A DNA stretch of 64,000 nucleotides from Pseudovirgaria hyperparasitica. Its lineage: Eukaryota; Ascomycota; Dothideomycetes; Acrospermales; Acrospermaceae. The DNA lies in contig NW_022985552.1 in the NCBI RefSeq assembly GCF_010093815.1, forward strand, positions 1,287,943 through 1,351,942. The letters are read 5' to 3'. Positions 47,149 through 59,397 of the stretch are shown here, in pieces. Numbering within the stretch: the stretch's first letter is position 1; each line of letters starts with the position of its first letter. Below the pieces are notes generated by a model. That model saw only the letters and a program-made list of their open reading frames with translations, had not been told where the DNA came from and searched no databases. A program made the translations under genes and the position numbers.

Positions 47149-47941
47149 TTATATAGTCCACAGTCCACAGCACCAGGAATAAAACCACGTGGCGACAATA
47201 TATTATAATCAACCAATGAACGAATGAATAAATGCATGCTACAAAGCGAACAAACTACCCATTCTGTATACATGCCATCCATCGCCCAGCAAGTGTTGCT
47301 TGCCGCCCAACACAATCTCAAAACAAATCATGCCCGATGATACATCTAATACAACATCCCGTAGTCTTGTACAACAACATGAACATCATCATAATCATCA
47401 AAGTCCATAAACACATGCACCCATGCACACATGCACACATGCAGAAGCCCGAAGACGACACCAAAAAGGCAGCCCAACATAGCCCAATCTCCAATCTCCA
47501 ATCTCCAATCTTAAAAGTCGTGAGACACAAGGGTCGAAAAAAAAGTAACAAGTACCTAGGTATCTGGTGGGAATATCGGCCGTTCAGCATAATGGAAAGT
47601 GAAGCGAAAGATTGGTCCTGGCGACGAGAAGAAGAATGGGTATATATAATAGAGAGACGCCAAGCGCCCAACTAAAGAGAGAGAGAGAGAGAAAAAGAAT
47701 GAAAGTAGGTATGGGATATATGAGTACAACAACATCAACGAGAAGAAGAACACGTCCAAAAATGCACGCTCAAGGTACGTACGCATCGCTATGCCCAGGT
47801 CGTCTCCACCGGAAAAAAGTCGCTTAGCTCATGAGGTCTCTCTGACAAGGGTCCAGGCACAAGGCATTGGGGTAAGCCCGACAGGGAAGCAGTTGCGACC
47901 GGTCAAGGGCACGCCTGTCCATCGGGGCATTCCATGTATTT

Positions 47942-49864
47942 TCAATAGCGCGACGAGGGCGGAGGCGGTTGTGAATATGGCGTGGGGTAGTTGCCACCAT
48001 ACACATTACTCGTGCTGCGACTGCGATGGTAGTAGTCATCATCGTAGACTGATCTTGGGCCGGGTGGGTAGCTGCGGTCCACATCGTCGCCTGTCGGGCG
48101 GCGCGTGTGTTCGCTACGCTTGCTCTCAGCTTCCCGGTATCTGCTCTCCTCGTAGTCGTACATGTTCGAGGCGTATTGGTTCGCGGGGATATCGGTGACG
48201 CTGCTGTCTGAACGGTTGCCATAGCTCGCTCCCCTGCCGTAAGATGGACTTCGTCTTCGGCCGTTTGTGCTTTTGTATGCTCGAGATTGCCGAGAGCTGG
48301 ACTGGCTGTAGTCCGCGGCACTCTCACGACCTGGCGAATATGCACTTGTTGCACTGGCATTGGACTGTGATCTGTGCAGGCGATTGCCTTTGCTGTTTGA
48401 TCGATCGTTGTCACCCTTGTCGTAGAATTTACCCGTACCTTCTCGAGCAGTATAGGGCTTCCTTTCACGCTCAATAGGTACTCCCACAGGCGTTTCGTGA
48501 TCAGAGCTGTCTGCTGTATCACGACCAGGAGCACCTGAATACGGGCTCCGATCTCGTTCCAGCGTGGCCTGAGATTGCGTCGAGGGCTGAGAGTTGAGTG
48601 GTGGAGGTGGGGGAAAGGAGGTCGGTCTGTGGAGCGGCACTTTACCCTCACAGGCCAACGTAGCACAGCACAACTGCTGGTACTGCATGTTGTCGGACTT
48701 TGGCAGAAGTCTGCGAGAAAGGGCCTTTGGAAATCTTTCCGTTGGTTTGTCCGGGTTGCTAATCGGCATCTCTTTTACGGCTTTTGCGAGCCGTTGAAAC
48801 TCTACATCAGGATACGCTCGAATCATGGTTTCCATCCAGCGTCTGAATCCGTGAGGTGTCAATCCTGGAATGGATGGAGCATACTCGCAGCCATCGATCT
48901 CTTGGACCATGTGGTGTTGGCAACGAAGATCGCGATACATCTTCGATATAGAAGTATTTGGGAGTTTGCAGAAAATCTCTGAGTTTCAATCAGTAACGAA
49001 ATAGAAATCTGTGGAGGTGCGCTCAAGACTTACTGCCCCACGGAAAGATCTCGTCATCAACCTGTGTTTCTCGATAGAATCTCAGCATCTTGTCAGGAGT
49101 CACTACAATGCTCTTCTTTGGCTCGTAGTCATCAATCTATCCGTATGTTAGTAAAAGACTGGGCCAAGCGACGCCATGGTGCTACATACAAGGTGTTGTG
49201 CAAGACCACGCAAGAATTGATTGACTCTCGGAGTGGGAGTGCCATCTTCCTCAAATAATCTCTCCCAAGTGTTCTCTAGTGGTGTAGCCTCGTTTTCGGG
49301 CGACACCTTTTGAGATATAACAGGACGTTCACGATCGCGCTTCGATTGGTCTGTACTAGTTTGAGATGTTGTGGACATGGTGCGGTGGACCCGGTCTAAT
49401 CGAGGTGTAGGCGTCTCGTCCTGGCCGTCGAATGCAGATCTTTGACGTGGTGAGTCCGAGGCATTTGAATAGTCGCTCTGCCGGGTGGGAGAGGGTGGTG
49501 TGTAGACATTTCGAGACGGAAACGAATCGGGAGTAGACTCTTTCGATTGAGGAAAGCGATGGATGCCAGACGACTTCAAACTATCAATGACTTGTTTCGA
49601 CACTTGCTCGGTGATGATTTTGATCAGGTTTGGATCGACTTCGCTAGCAGCTTGAGACCTGTCAAACGCCGTTTGGACGGCCTGGGCAGCATCGTGTATG
49701 GGCTGTGCTTGGTCTGAGATGACTGAGCTGGCACAGGACGAACCGCGAGAGCGACGCTGTTTGTTGTCGTGGGCGCTATCGTAGCGTAGTGCATCGCTGT
49801 GGTCCTGCGACGTGTACTGCGAGCGCTTGTCGGCATTTGGGCTTCTGTATCTGTCGTAGGCCAT
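47942..49864 (-). CDS. DUF7514 protein with Ser/Arg-rich tail
   Basis: Three exons, 49864-49190, 49136-49034 and 48978-47942, give 604 residues. The start is the ATG giving MAYDRYRS; the upstream frame is not protein-like. Residues 1-190 are disordered (Ser/Arg/Gln). A folded block of about 190 residues follows: TWERLFEEDGTPTPRVNQFL, LAQHLIDDYEPKKSIVVTP, the exon-3 join FPWGKIFCKLP, MYRDLRCQHHMVQE, IPGLTPHGFRRWM, and MPISNPDKPTERFPKALSRR. This pattern is the fungal-specific domain DUF7514. The tail is Ser/Arg/Tyr-rich with many RS dipeptides and a Pro-rich end. The function is unknown. Confidence 0.82.
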
Positions 49865-50477
49865 TTTACAAGTCCTACATGAAGTTTTTGTGCGTCGGAC
49901 GAAATATTGCAGGAGCAGGCGTGCGGATGGCAAATCAAGGTTTCGCTAATACCCGTCCGTCACCGCAAGTGCAGCATGTATGCGAGGCTAGATTGACGGC
50001 CCGGAGTGGTAGATATGACAGTCAGATGGAGATTGAAGAAGACAGGAGGATGAAGGTGGAGAGGAATTGGGTTTGTCTCGTTTGCAGAGTTTGTTGGGTA
50101 ATATGTCGTTGGGCAGGTGCCAACTTTCTGGAGGCGTGTGAAGGGGAATTGTTTTCCTGGTACGACAGCTGGCGTGGGAACGGTCCCAAATGGCCAGGGT
50201 TCAGGGTCAGGAATGATAGGGTTTGGCTAAGCTGTCGCACATATAGGTTCCAGGTTGCAGTAAAGTAGGCGTAAGACTGAAAGATCAATGATATTGGATA
50301 TGATAGGAAGAGGAAGAGGAAGAAGAGGAAGAGTGTTTTAAGAGGAAGGGAGTGTAGAGACTGGCGACATGCTATAGTGGAGTGGAGTAGTAGCATGAGG
50401 AGGTATAGATAGATAGTAGGAGTAGTAGTAGTATTAGTTAAGGGCCGTTAGCTAGGTCGTCAGGTAGGTAGAGAGCA

Positions 50478-50570
50478 GCCCACACAGCCCACACAGCCCA
50501 CCAACCCACAGCCCATCGCCGGTAGCCCATCGCCGGTAGCCCATCGCCGGTAGCCCACAGCCCATAGCCC
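50478..50570. repeat. GCCCA-based minisatellite
   Basis: CACACAGCCC units followed by three tandem copies of GCCCATCGCCGGTA and further GCCCA variants. Confidence 0.8.
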
Positions 50571-51239
50571 GCCTGTCCACCCGCCTGTTGACCCGCCTGT
50601 CCACCCACAACCCAGCTAATTATCCTCCCTGCCTCCATCCCTCCCTCCTTCAGGCTTCACCATGGCATGATGATGGCTTTTTCATGACCGGCCCCCTCAA
50701 GAGAACTGCGTCATCAGCTCCCAACATCAGTGATTGGGGGGGGGGGCAGCCCAAAGGCGTAAAGATAGGTAGTAGTAGGTAGTAGACTGATAACCCTGCA
50801 TGACTACCTAGCTGTTTGCAGTTATTTACATACATATATTCCTATCCCGAACTGAATGCGTCATTGGCCACCTATCCACCTATCCAATCCTCACTCTCCA
50901 TTACGGACATGTTTCAATGATACTGATCATCTCATAAGCAACATCCCTAGTATCCTCATTGGCGCTTGAAACAAAGGATTTCCAACCGCTTCTTCCCTTT
51001 CCTGCCACAGCCCTTGCATTCCCATTTTTGGCACGTTGGCGCTCTTAATGCTTATGACTGACTTATGCTCGTCGGTCAAGCCCGCTGTGGCCTGTAAAAT
51101 TAGCCGTCGTTGATAATAGGTCTCGTTTCTGTATACATCCCAGGTAATTATGTGTGCATGTTGAATTGTTTAAACACCGCACCCGGTCTCTCGCATGCTG
51201 TTCATGCAATGCCGCGGCCGCTACCGCTTCACTCACTCA

Positions 51240-51311
51240 CCACCACCACCACCACACTGCCACCAACCACCATCATCATCATCATCATCATCATCACCGC
51301 CGCCGCCGCAG
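51240..51311. repeat. Compound triplet tract CAC-CAT-CGC
   Basis: Runs of CAC, then about eight ATC/CAT units, then CGC units. Confidence 0.85.
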
Positions 51312-52333
51312 TACGTGATCGCTGTTTGGCTGTTTTATCCCGATTGTCATGCCCATTGCCACCGGTTTGTTTGATACCTAGGTAAGCTGCACAAGGAGAC
51401 GGGAGCCTGCGTACCCCGCATCCATCTTTTATCGTCTGATCGCTCTCAAGCCTTCCTTTTCCCCCGACACACAACTCAACTCCTCACCATTCTTTGCTGT
51501 GGCCGGTAGCCTTGCAATGAATGGATTGGAGACATGAGTCTACAGCCCTGTAACGTGTTACGTTTGTGAACGTCCGACTTTGCGAATCGCAACGCAACGC
51601 CTCCCATCTTCCCGCATTGCACAGCCTGGTCATCGCACTCAGACCATCTGTCCTTGATGTTTCAATTGCCAGTCCAGCGTGCAACACTGTGATACTTCAA
51701 GTTTAGAATGTTTCGACTGGATTAGTGTGCTTGCCGCGCGTGGCAGTACGCTGACAACTCGTGGCTTTCACGAGTGCGCCTAAGCTGTCTCTCCGCATCA
51801 TCTGCCGCTAATTACCCTCTACTTGGCCGCATGGATGATGAGGACGGTCCGCCATTGCCATTCAACCCGCGATACCGATCCCGTTTTGTGGAGATGCCGT
51901 TCAACGCTGTTCACCGGCCGCTGGCCTGTTCACATCTCGTAAAGAAAGAAGTGCGCCATCTCAGCTGCATCTTGACTGGCACCTTGGCCGTCACCGGAAG
52001 CGTGAGAGAGGGCTCGAGCTGGCGTATCGTTGCTTTGCAACCAGCCTACCACCACGCCAACTTGGCTGTAAGACACACGCCTGCAGGGTAGCCATGTTGG
52101 CAGCAGGCTCGACACGAAAATGTCGTGGTGAGGAGCCGAGTGATCAGCGGAAATATTCTCGGCGACTTCTGGTTTTCACACACCCTCAAAGATATCATCG
52201 AATCTGGCAATCTACCTGATGCAACTCTCATCAAAACAACTTATAGACCAGGTATTGTAAGCCGAGCCACATAATGTCCGGTGAAACTATGCCAGAGTGA
52301 GACGAATGCGCCTACCATTCCATTCCTCGGCAT

Positions 52334-52358
52334 CCTCCTCCTCCTCCTCCTCCTCCTC
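52334..52358. repeat. CTC triplet tract
   Basis: Eight tandem CTC units. Confidence 0.85.
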
Positions 52359-53343
52359 CAACATTGCTGTCATGCGTTAAAGTTAAGAGCCTCCAGATAG
52401 AGTGGCGCTGACCGCTGGCGCGTCGCAAGAGGCTCCACTTGCTGCTGGTATTCGCTAATCCCATGCCATGGAGAGAAAATCCCTCTTCAGCGCCGCAACG
52501 GCGGAGCAAGGGCAGCACGGAGATAGAGTGAGATGTGATCTATCTATATATACGCCCTTCCGCGTCGGCGGCGTCACTGTTTGACGTGAGGACGTGTCCA
52601 ATGTTGTGGAATGGGTGGAATGGACTCATCTGTTGGATCTGTTGGATGGGGGCGTGAGAAGAGTGGGTACAGGCCGGAGCGAACTTGACATGAAACTTAG
52701 TATGTTTGAAGAAAAGTGACGACCAATCAACGCCGGGCTTGGCTCAACAGCTTGCCTGCGTGCCTGTGTCCTGCCTGTGTCCTGCCTGTGTCCCTACTAC
52801 ACCACCACTCACCCTTCTCTTCTTACTCCCTTTGTGCCTTCACCGTCGATTTATTGTCTTTCCATCATCCACCGACGGGACTCTGTCGACAGAGCTGGTG
52901 TTGAGTTGAGTGTGTTGTGTGTTGTTTTCTCTTCGTAGACGTTTTCGTCCTTCTTACACCACCGTTCCGACTCCACGGGTTCAGGAGACAAAAAGAACTC
53001 CGCTCCCAAGCGCCCAAGCCTACTCATCGAGCCAGCGTTCAAACAATCTCGTTTCATATTCCCTCCGATCCAGTAACGAACCACTTGACTCCTCGGTTCC
53101 CGTTTGACTCGCGACACTCGCCTGATCACATCCTCCACTGACGCCGACCGCCCTAAAGACTGTCCTCTGCCCTTCTCGCCGCCATTTCCAACACCTAGAG
53201 CCATCGTGTCACCTCGTCAGCAGCGAACGCTGCCGCTCTTCCGACCTTCTCCCACCCTTTGTGACACGAACATTCACAGACGATTTACGCTCAAGCACAA
53301 GATCTACACTTCACTCGAGAGTTCAATACCGCGGGTGTTCGCA

Positions 53344-53370
53344 ATGACATTTGGTGTCCACAACTTATAA
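53344..53370 (+). promoter_or_regulatory. Upstream open reading frame in STE11 leader
   Basis: An eight-codon frame (MTFGVHNL, stop at 53368) ends 83 bases before the STE11 ATG, in the same strand and in a presumed exon. It could damp or regulate translation of the kinase. The leader has not been mapped. Confidence 0.4.
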
Positions 53371-53453
53371 TATCTTCGACTGCGAGGATCATACTTCACA
53401 GCTCGTCCGAGTGTTCGACCGGGGCAACACAGCAAACCTTATAATATTCATAC

Positions 53454-56400
53454 ATGGCAATGTTGGCGGCAAAGTCACCATTTCCAACGTCGTTGGGGAG
53501 CTCTTCCACTCAGAGCTCCAACCAGTACACCTCAAATATGAGCAGTTACCGAACACAACCTTCGGCCGGTCGTTCGGAGCATGCATTCTTCGCCAGCCCT
53601 ACCGAGTCCGAATTCTCCGAAACCTATGACGGACCGGATGCTGTAAGGTATGTAGGCCAGTCGCATAAGACGCCTGGGTCATGCTAATGTCTTTACTTAG
53701 GCACTGGGACGAAGACAAGGTTGCAGATTGGCTGCGGAGTATCAACTGTGGACATTATGTCGACCTATTCAAGAGTACGTACGGGCGGTGATGCTAACAT
53801 TGCTCCTTTCTAACACGTTCACCAGAAAACAACATAAACGGCGAGGTTCTCATGGAAATGGACCAAGCATCACTCAAGGATATGGGCATAAGAAAGATTG
53901 GAGACCGCGTCAGGATAGGTTCGCAAGCCAAGCTTTTCCGTAATCGCGAGTATAAGAAAGCCTCGAAGAAGAACCTGAATCGACGGTCACTCGCCAGTCT
54001 CGACAACCCATCATACACACCGCCCTCGTCGGGCTCCCCCCGTCCGCTCTACTCTGCTCGCTCAATCCCAAGCCAGGGTAAATCAGACAAGAGGATGTCC
54101 CGCCAGCTTACTGGTGGTGAACTCAACTACGCGTCTTCCCTCACACTTACTGGAAAGTCTATCTCGCGCCCAGGTTCACCTCTAGTCGACCAAGAGAATC
54201 GTGGCCTTCGGTCATTGAGACAGGGCACCATGAATAGCCCCAAGGATGGTGGCCGTAAGGATGCGACTTCCTATTTCAGCCATCCTCCGAGCGCTTCGTC
54301 TGGCAGAACACCCGGCACCGACACTCCGCAGACTGCACGCTTTGGATCTCAACCTCGAACAGCCACTTCTGTCAATACGCCGCAAACTGCTCGCTTTGCT
54401 AGCCATGTCCGGTCCAGCCCCAGCGTGGATACGTCTGTCACCAACAGTAGTATTCTTCCAGCCGACAAGCCTCTTATACGAGTAATCTTCGACAATGGGC
54501 GCATCTCTGTCTTTAGCGTTGATGGCTGCAAGACTGCCGACGAAATCATCTTGAAGACTCTGAAGAAAGGCAATCTAAACGAAACACACATTAAGAACTA
54601 TTGCATGTGGGTCCTAGATGGAGTAGACCCAAATCCAGCAAAGTGTCGCCGCTTGACTGAGTCTGATCTTGTTCGAGTGTGTCATGATCGGCTTCGCATG
54701 GAAAGAGGGAGACTCATCTTGCGCAAACTCCACGCAGGAGAGCCGGAAGACGAGCAGCTCAAGACTGCAGCAAGTATTGCAGCCCAACAACAACAGGTAC
54801 AAAGGGAGAACATCCGAGACAACATTGTCATCCCGTCCAGCAATCGAAGCCAGCTAAAGATCGAGAAGATTACCGGAGAGTCGTTGGCGGCTGTCAGCTA
54901 TCCACTATCTCCTACATCTGCTCGCGAGCGGGAGCGGCATATTAACTCCACCGCACAGGATCTAGAGCGAGCAGATAGTATCGCATCCACCACAAGTGCC
55001 AAGGCAAGGAAGCTGAAAAGATTTTACGGTGCCAGGCCTCCAAGTGAACTGATCACTTCTGATCTCACATCATACTTTCCAGATGTCGAAAAGGAAGAGA
55101 TCGACAAGACTATTCGCATGTCCGTTCGCCGCTCGAGAAGGATAAGTCGAGCGACGAGTCGGCTCAGTACGGCCAGCAATTTCAGTGTGGCATCGAGCTT
55201 GAGGGATGCGCCACCTCTACCGTCCATCGCCGACCAGTGGTTCCAGAACTCTGGCCAGGCACGACCTGTTCGTCCGCTCTCGGTCATGCGGCTTGGTCTT
55301 CCATCACAAGGAGGCTACAGAGATTCAGTGGCCTCGTCGGTGCTTGAGCCTCTTGAAGAAGAGTCGCCTCTAGAACCGAGTCGCAAATCATATGTCTCTT
55401 TCGGGGACGACAATGCAGACCGCCTGTCTATCACTGATCCTGATGGCAATACTATGCCTGCAAGCTACTTTGATGATGCTGGCAGCAGTATTGCTGGCAG
55501 TAGTAGCCATGGTACCGAAGCTGGTGACTCGTTGAACAAGAGACTTAGTGAAGCCATCCGCGATGATGAGGATGAATCCGACGAGGAACTGACAGACTAC
55601 CTGGAGCAAGACTCTTGGGAGAACGTCAAGTACATGAAAGGAGCATTGATTGGACAAGGCTCTTTCGGCAGCGTATATCTAGCGCTGCATGCAGTCACTG
55701 GAGAACTCATGGCGGTCAAACAGGTCGAGATGCCTTCGTCCTCCGGCACCTCCCAGCTTGACCAGAGAAAAACAAACATGGTCGAGGCGCTCAAGCATGA
55801 AATCGGTCTTCTCCGAGATCTCAAGCACCCAAACATTGTGCAATATCTTGGATCGAATTCTGTAGAGTCGCATCTGAATATTTTCTTGGAATACGTCCCT
55901 GGTGGTTCCGTTGCATCGATGCTTGTCAATTATGGACCGCTTGGAGAAGGTCTCATTGGAACATTTGTCCGACAAATCCTCACAGGTCTTGCCTATCTTC
56001 ACAGCAAGGACATTATCCACCGCGATATCAAGGGAGCTAATATCCTTGTCGACAACAAAGGCAGTGTCAAGATCTCAGACTTCGGGATCTCGAAGCGCGT
56101 TGAGGCCTCGACGTTGCTGACCCCAGGCGGCGGAAAGAAAGGCAACCCTCGCGTCTCTCTGCAGGGCTCTGTGTTTTGGATGGCCCCAGAAGTCGTACGA
56201 CAGACGGCATACACTCGCAAAGCAGACATTTGGTCTCTCGGCTGTCTCATCGTAGAGATGTTCACTGGCAGTCACCCTCACCCAAACTGTACTCAGTTGC
56301 AGGCCATCTTCAAGATTGGAGGTAGCGGAGACGCCAGCCCGACAGTACCTGATAATGCTGGTGAGGATGCTAGGGCTTTCTTGCAGAAGACATTCGAGAT

Positions 56401-56467
56401 CGACCACGAGAAGAGACCAACTGCGGACGAGCTATTGCTCAGCCCATTCTGCAATCCTAAAGCATGA
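53454..56467 (+). CDS. STE11: MAP kinase kinase kinase Ste11
   Basis: Three exons, 53454-53647, 53701-53774 and 53826-56467, give 969 residues. Domains in order: a Ser-rich N-terminus, a SAM domain (about 66-133, HWDEDKVADWLRSI), a disordered Ser/Pro linker, a Ras-binding ubiquitin-like domain (about 304-395, PLIRVIFDNGRISVFSVDG), an autoinhibitory linker, and a kinase domain (about 687-965). The kinase has glycine loop GQGSFGSV, Lys721, HRDIKGAN (D823), DFGIS (D841) and GSVFWMAPEV. SAM plus RBD plus kinase is the Ste11/NRC-1 architecture: the MAPKKK of the pheromone, filamentation and osmotic pathways, held by Ste50-type adaptors. An in-frame TAA lies 12 bases before the ATG, fixing the start at 53454 or 53460. 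Confidence 0.95.
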
Positions 56468-57302
56468 TTATATGAAGGGACAGTCGTCACGAGAGAGTTT
56501 GATGGTTCATAATGTTATCGGAGAGGTCTCATTAGCCGGCGTTTTGTGATTTGGAGGGAATACCTTAGATTTGCTTGCACACTGAGCGCCTTACTGTACA
56601 CGTTCTTACGACCGCACGAGAAAGGAACCTTGATGCCAAACGAAGAAGACCAGAGAGGGTCTAAGATGAGATGTTAGATATTTGAGATGTCTAATGGAAT
56701 GTTTGAGAAAGCTTGCTGGTACAAGTGGTTGTATTGATTAACAGATGAAACCTTCAGCACCACCAACCACCCTTTACTTTCTTAGGCTTAATCCCATCTG
56801 TTCCTTGCAGTCTGTCGGCACTTGTTCAAAATCAATACTAACAGTGGCTTTTTGCACGCGCGCTGCCCCGCAATTTGGCGTGGCTGGGACCCACGTTTTC
56901 ACCCCCGCATTGAGGAGTTGTTTACAGGCGATTGCCGTTGCCGATTTCCGTCCCACTGTTTCGCGGGTCGCTTTGTCTTGTTCAGTTCCAAGGACTGGAC
57001 TCGCTTGTTGGCATGGAGTGAAAGGTCGGGAACCGTTCCTTTTGCTACCTAGGTGCCTAGGTTGATGATGTATTACTGCAGAGAATGCTTCGCTTAGCGT
57101 AGAGATTGACAGAGCGTGCACGCGTCTACTTAATTGAAGGCAACGGGCTTCATTATCTGACCTTCTAACTACCGAATTTGCTCCCATTTCACTTCTATTC
57201 TGACACCGTCATCTCGCCTTTTCTGTTGATTCCCACTTCCAATCTGAAGGTTTCTTTCGATCTTCCACTTTTCAACCCTCAAACCAACAGAACTCTTGCC
57301 TC
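56468..57302. other. Intergenic region
   Basis: 835 bases between two plus-strand genes. The frame at 56774-57187 (-) shows no family features. CT-rich DNA before 57303 fits a promoter/leader. Confidence 0.4.
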
Positions 57303-58928
57303 ATGGCTGAAGTCGAGATCCCAAAGACCCACAAAGCTTGCGTGTATGATAAGCCAGGTTCCATCTCAGCTGTAGTGCAGGATGTCGAGACGCCAACGCC
57401 AGGCGCGGGAGAGGTGCTCATCAAACTGTATGTTGCGAAGCTGACGTCACATGGAAAAACCTCTAATTGTTTTCGTATCTAGAACACATTCCGGCGTCTG
57501 CCATTCCGATTTGGGTGTCATGACGAACACGTATGTCAGACCACTTCCTAATTAGATCGACTCGAGATACTGACCAGAAGGGTCTAGTTGGGTGTCATTG
57601 CCGTACCCTACGCAGCCTGGACAGATTGGGGGCCACGAGGGCGTGAGTAATAATGAATACTATTGGTAAAGAATTTCTGGGGATTTTGATGGACTAATCG
57701 GAGGTTTAGGTTGGTACAGTGGTCGCGATGGGACCCGGAACAGAACTCTCCGCGATCAAGGTCGGCCAGCGGGTAGGCATCAAATGGATCAGTGCGACCT
57801 GTGGGTCATGCTGTACGTAAATGCTCCGATTTGTTCTGGGTACCAAGTTCTGACGTATGCTCTTACTATATAGTTCCTTGTCTTGAGGGCCATGATGGTG
57901 TTTGCTTCAACCAGGTTGGTGACTCTGTGGAGAATGGGATTGACAGTGCTGATGAAGGGATAGAAAGTCAGTGGATACTACACCCCTGGAACCTTTCAGC
58001 AGTATGCAATTGGACCTGCGAACTATGTCACTCCTATTCCAGACGGTGAGATTGAACTGATTGCGTGATTAGGGTGGTCTGACTGACGACATAAGGTCTT
58101 GATTCTGCTGATGCAGCCCCTATGCTTTGTGCGGGAGTGTGAGTCTAGATGTACGTACTTGGAGAATTTATTGCTGACACTACTCAAGAACAAGCTACTC
58201 AGCACTCCGCAAGAGCGGTGCTTTGAGCGGACAGTTTGTGGTACTCCTTGGTGCAGGGTAAGATACGGATACTTCTACTTGAAAGACACGATAGCATATC
58301 TGACATGATATAGTGGTGGTCTCGGCCATCTTGCAGCTCAACTCTCCTCTAAAGGCATGGCGCACAGAGTCATCGGCGTAGACTCCAAGTCCAAGAAAGA
58401 TCTCGTCCTCAGCTCCGGGGCAGAGCACTTCATAGCTCTCGAAGATACTCCAGATATCCCCGAAGCCGTCAAGAAACTTACAGGTGGTCTTGGAGCCCAT
58501 GCTGTTCTCGTTCTCACTGCTGCCAATCCGGCTTATGCTTCTGCCGTTGATATGCTCCGTTTCGGTGGTCGCTTGGTGTGTGTCGGTATTCCTGAGGGTG
58601 AACCAGTACCTATCAAGGGCGCTCTGCCTCAGATTCTGGTTGCAAAGGCACTGAGCATTGTTGGTGTTGCAGTTGGAGATCGCAAGGAGGCCATTGAGTG
58701 TTTGGACCTTGCCGTAAGTCTCCTGTACTGGGGAGTGAAATTTGCTAACACTTCTCAGGCCCGAGGCATTGTGAAGGTACACTATAGGACTGAGAAGATG
58801 GACAAGTTGACTGAAGTAAGTTTCCACATTTCTCGGGAACATAAAGATACGAACTAAACCGCTTTTAGGTCTTCGAGCAGATGCACAAGGGCGAACTTCA
58901 AGGTCGTGTCGTGCTCGATCTCTCGTAA
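57303..58928 (+). CDS. Zinc-dependent alcohol dehydrogenase (MDR family)
   Basis: Eleven exons (57303-57427, 57483-57530, 57588-57642, 57710-57812, 57874-57914, 57964-58045, 58096-58138, 58189-58257, 58314-58713, 58759-58815, 58869-58928) give 360 residues. The catalytic zinc site is GVCHSD (C48) and GGHEG (H74, E75). The structural zinc loop is intact with four cysteines at ADH1 spacing (CGSC, PC, GVC). NAD binding is shown by LLGAGGGLGHLA followed by VIGVDSKSKK. This is the tetrameric yeast ADH1/propanol-preferring type, interconverting primary alcohols and aldehydes in the cytosol. Ten introns of 45-67 nt in 1.6 kb is dense for this family. Exon 8 has two in-frame acceptors six bases apart. 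Confidence 0.93.
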
Positions 58929-59397
58929 GCATTTCCAGCACCAATGCGTGACTGTGGGTGGGCGTTTGGAGCGGCATTAGAGGGGCTGGTCATCAAGTTG
59001 TAAACACCCTGACATATAATCCTGGCGTGTTGCCTTTGTTTCTTCGTTTCACTTGACTGCGTGACGTTGTGCGTGAACCATCCCCTATGATAAATAGGCT
59101 GTGGAATTCCAAGATTAGGTTCGTTGCTCAGGCAAAGACCGGGAGAGTGGTAAGCCGAGGAAATTGCTTGTATACATAGTTAAGGCAACTACGTCCGAGC
59201 GTCCGGGTGAACAAATTGTACTTCTACAGCTCTCCCTCTCTCTCTAGGTATCTTTCTTTCATCCCACGTCTTTCCTTTGCCAACCTCCGAGCTTTGCTCA
59301 GTTTGCACATAACGCTCGCTATCAACCATCCTCAAGCCAATCTATCATAGCACATAAGGCTTCCCCTGCGAAGACATCTCTTGGCAAATCGACCAAG
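58929..59397. other. Intergenic region
   Basis: 469 bases. A CTCTCC/TCTCTCTC pyrimidine tract at about 59230-59250 fits the promoter/leader of the Stc1 gene. Nothing else seen. Confidence 0.4.

Larger units (their letters stand above)
46464..47941. other. Convergent intergenic region with satellites and assembly gap
   Basis: 1.5 kb between the small stress-type gene (+) and the DUF7514 gene (-). Holds a GGCAAA array, the 14-base array with Ns, and a short CAATCTC repeat near 47488-47511. No gene seen. Confidence 0.5.
49865..53453. other. Long divergent spacer and Ste11 leader
   Basis: 3.6 kb between DUF7514 (-) and STE11 (+). It holds AGCCCA/GCCCATCGCCGGTA repeats (50478-50570), an 11-base G run (50736-50746), CAC/CAT/CGC triplets (51240-51311) and CTC triplets (52334-52358). 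Bases about 52730-53330 are pyrimidine-rich, as in long fungal 5' leaders. No gene is supported. Confidence 0.5.

Noticed and set aside
46815-47208. Three overlapping frames of SQSTVH-type repeats
   Set aside because: They are translations of the 14-base satellite in all frames, crossing the N gap.
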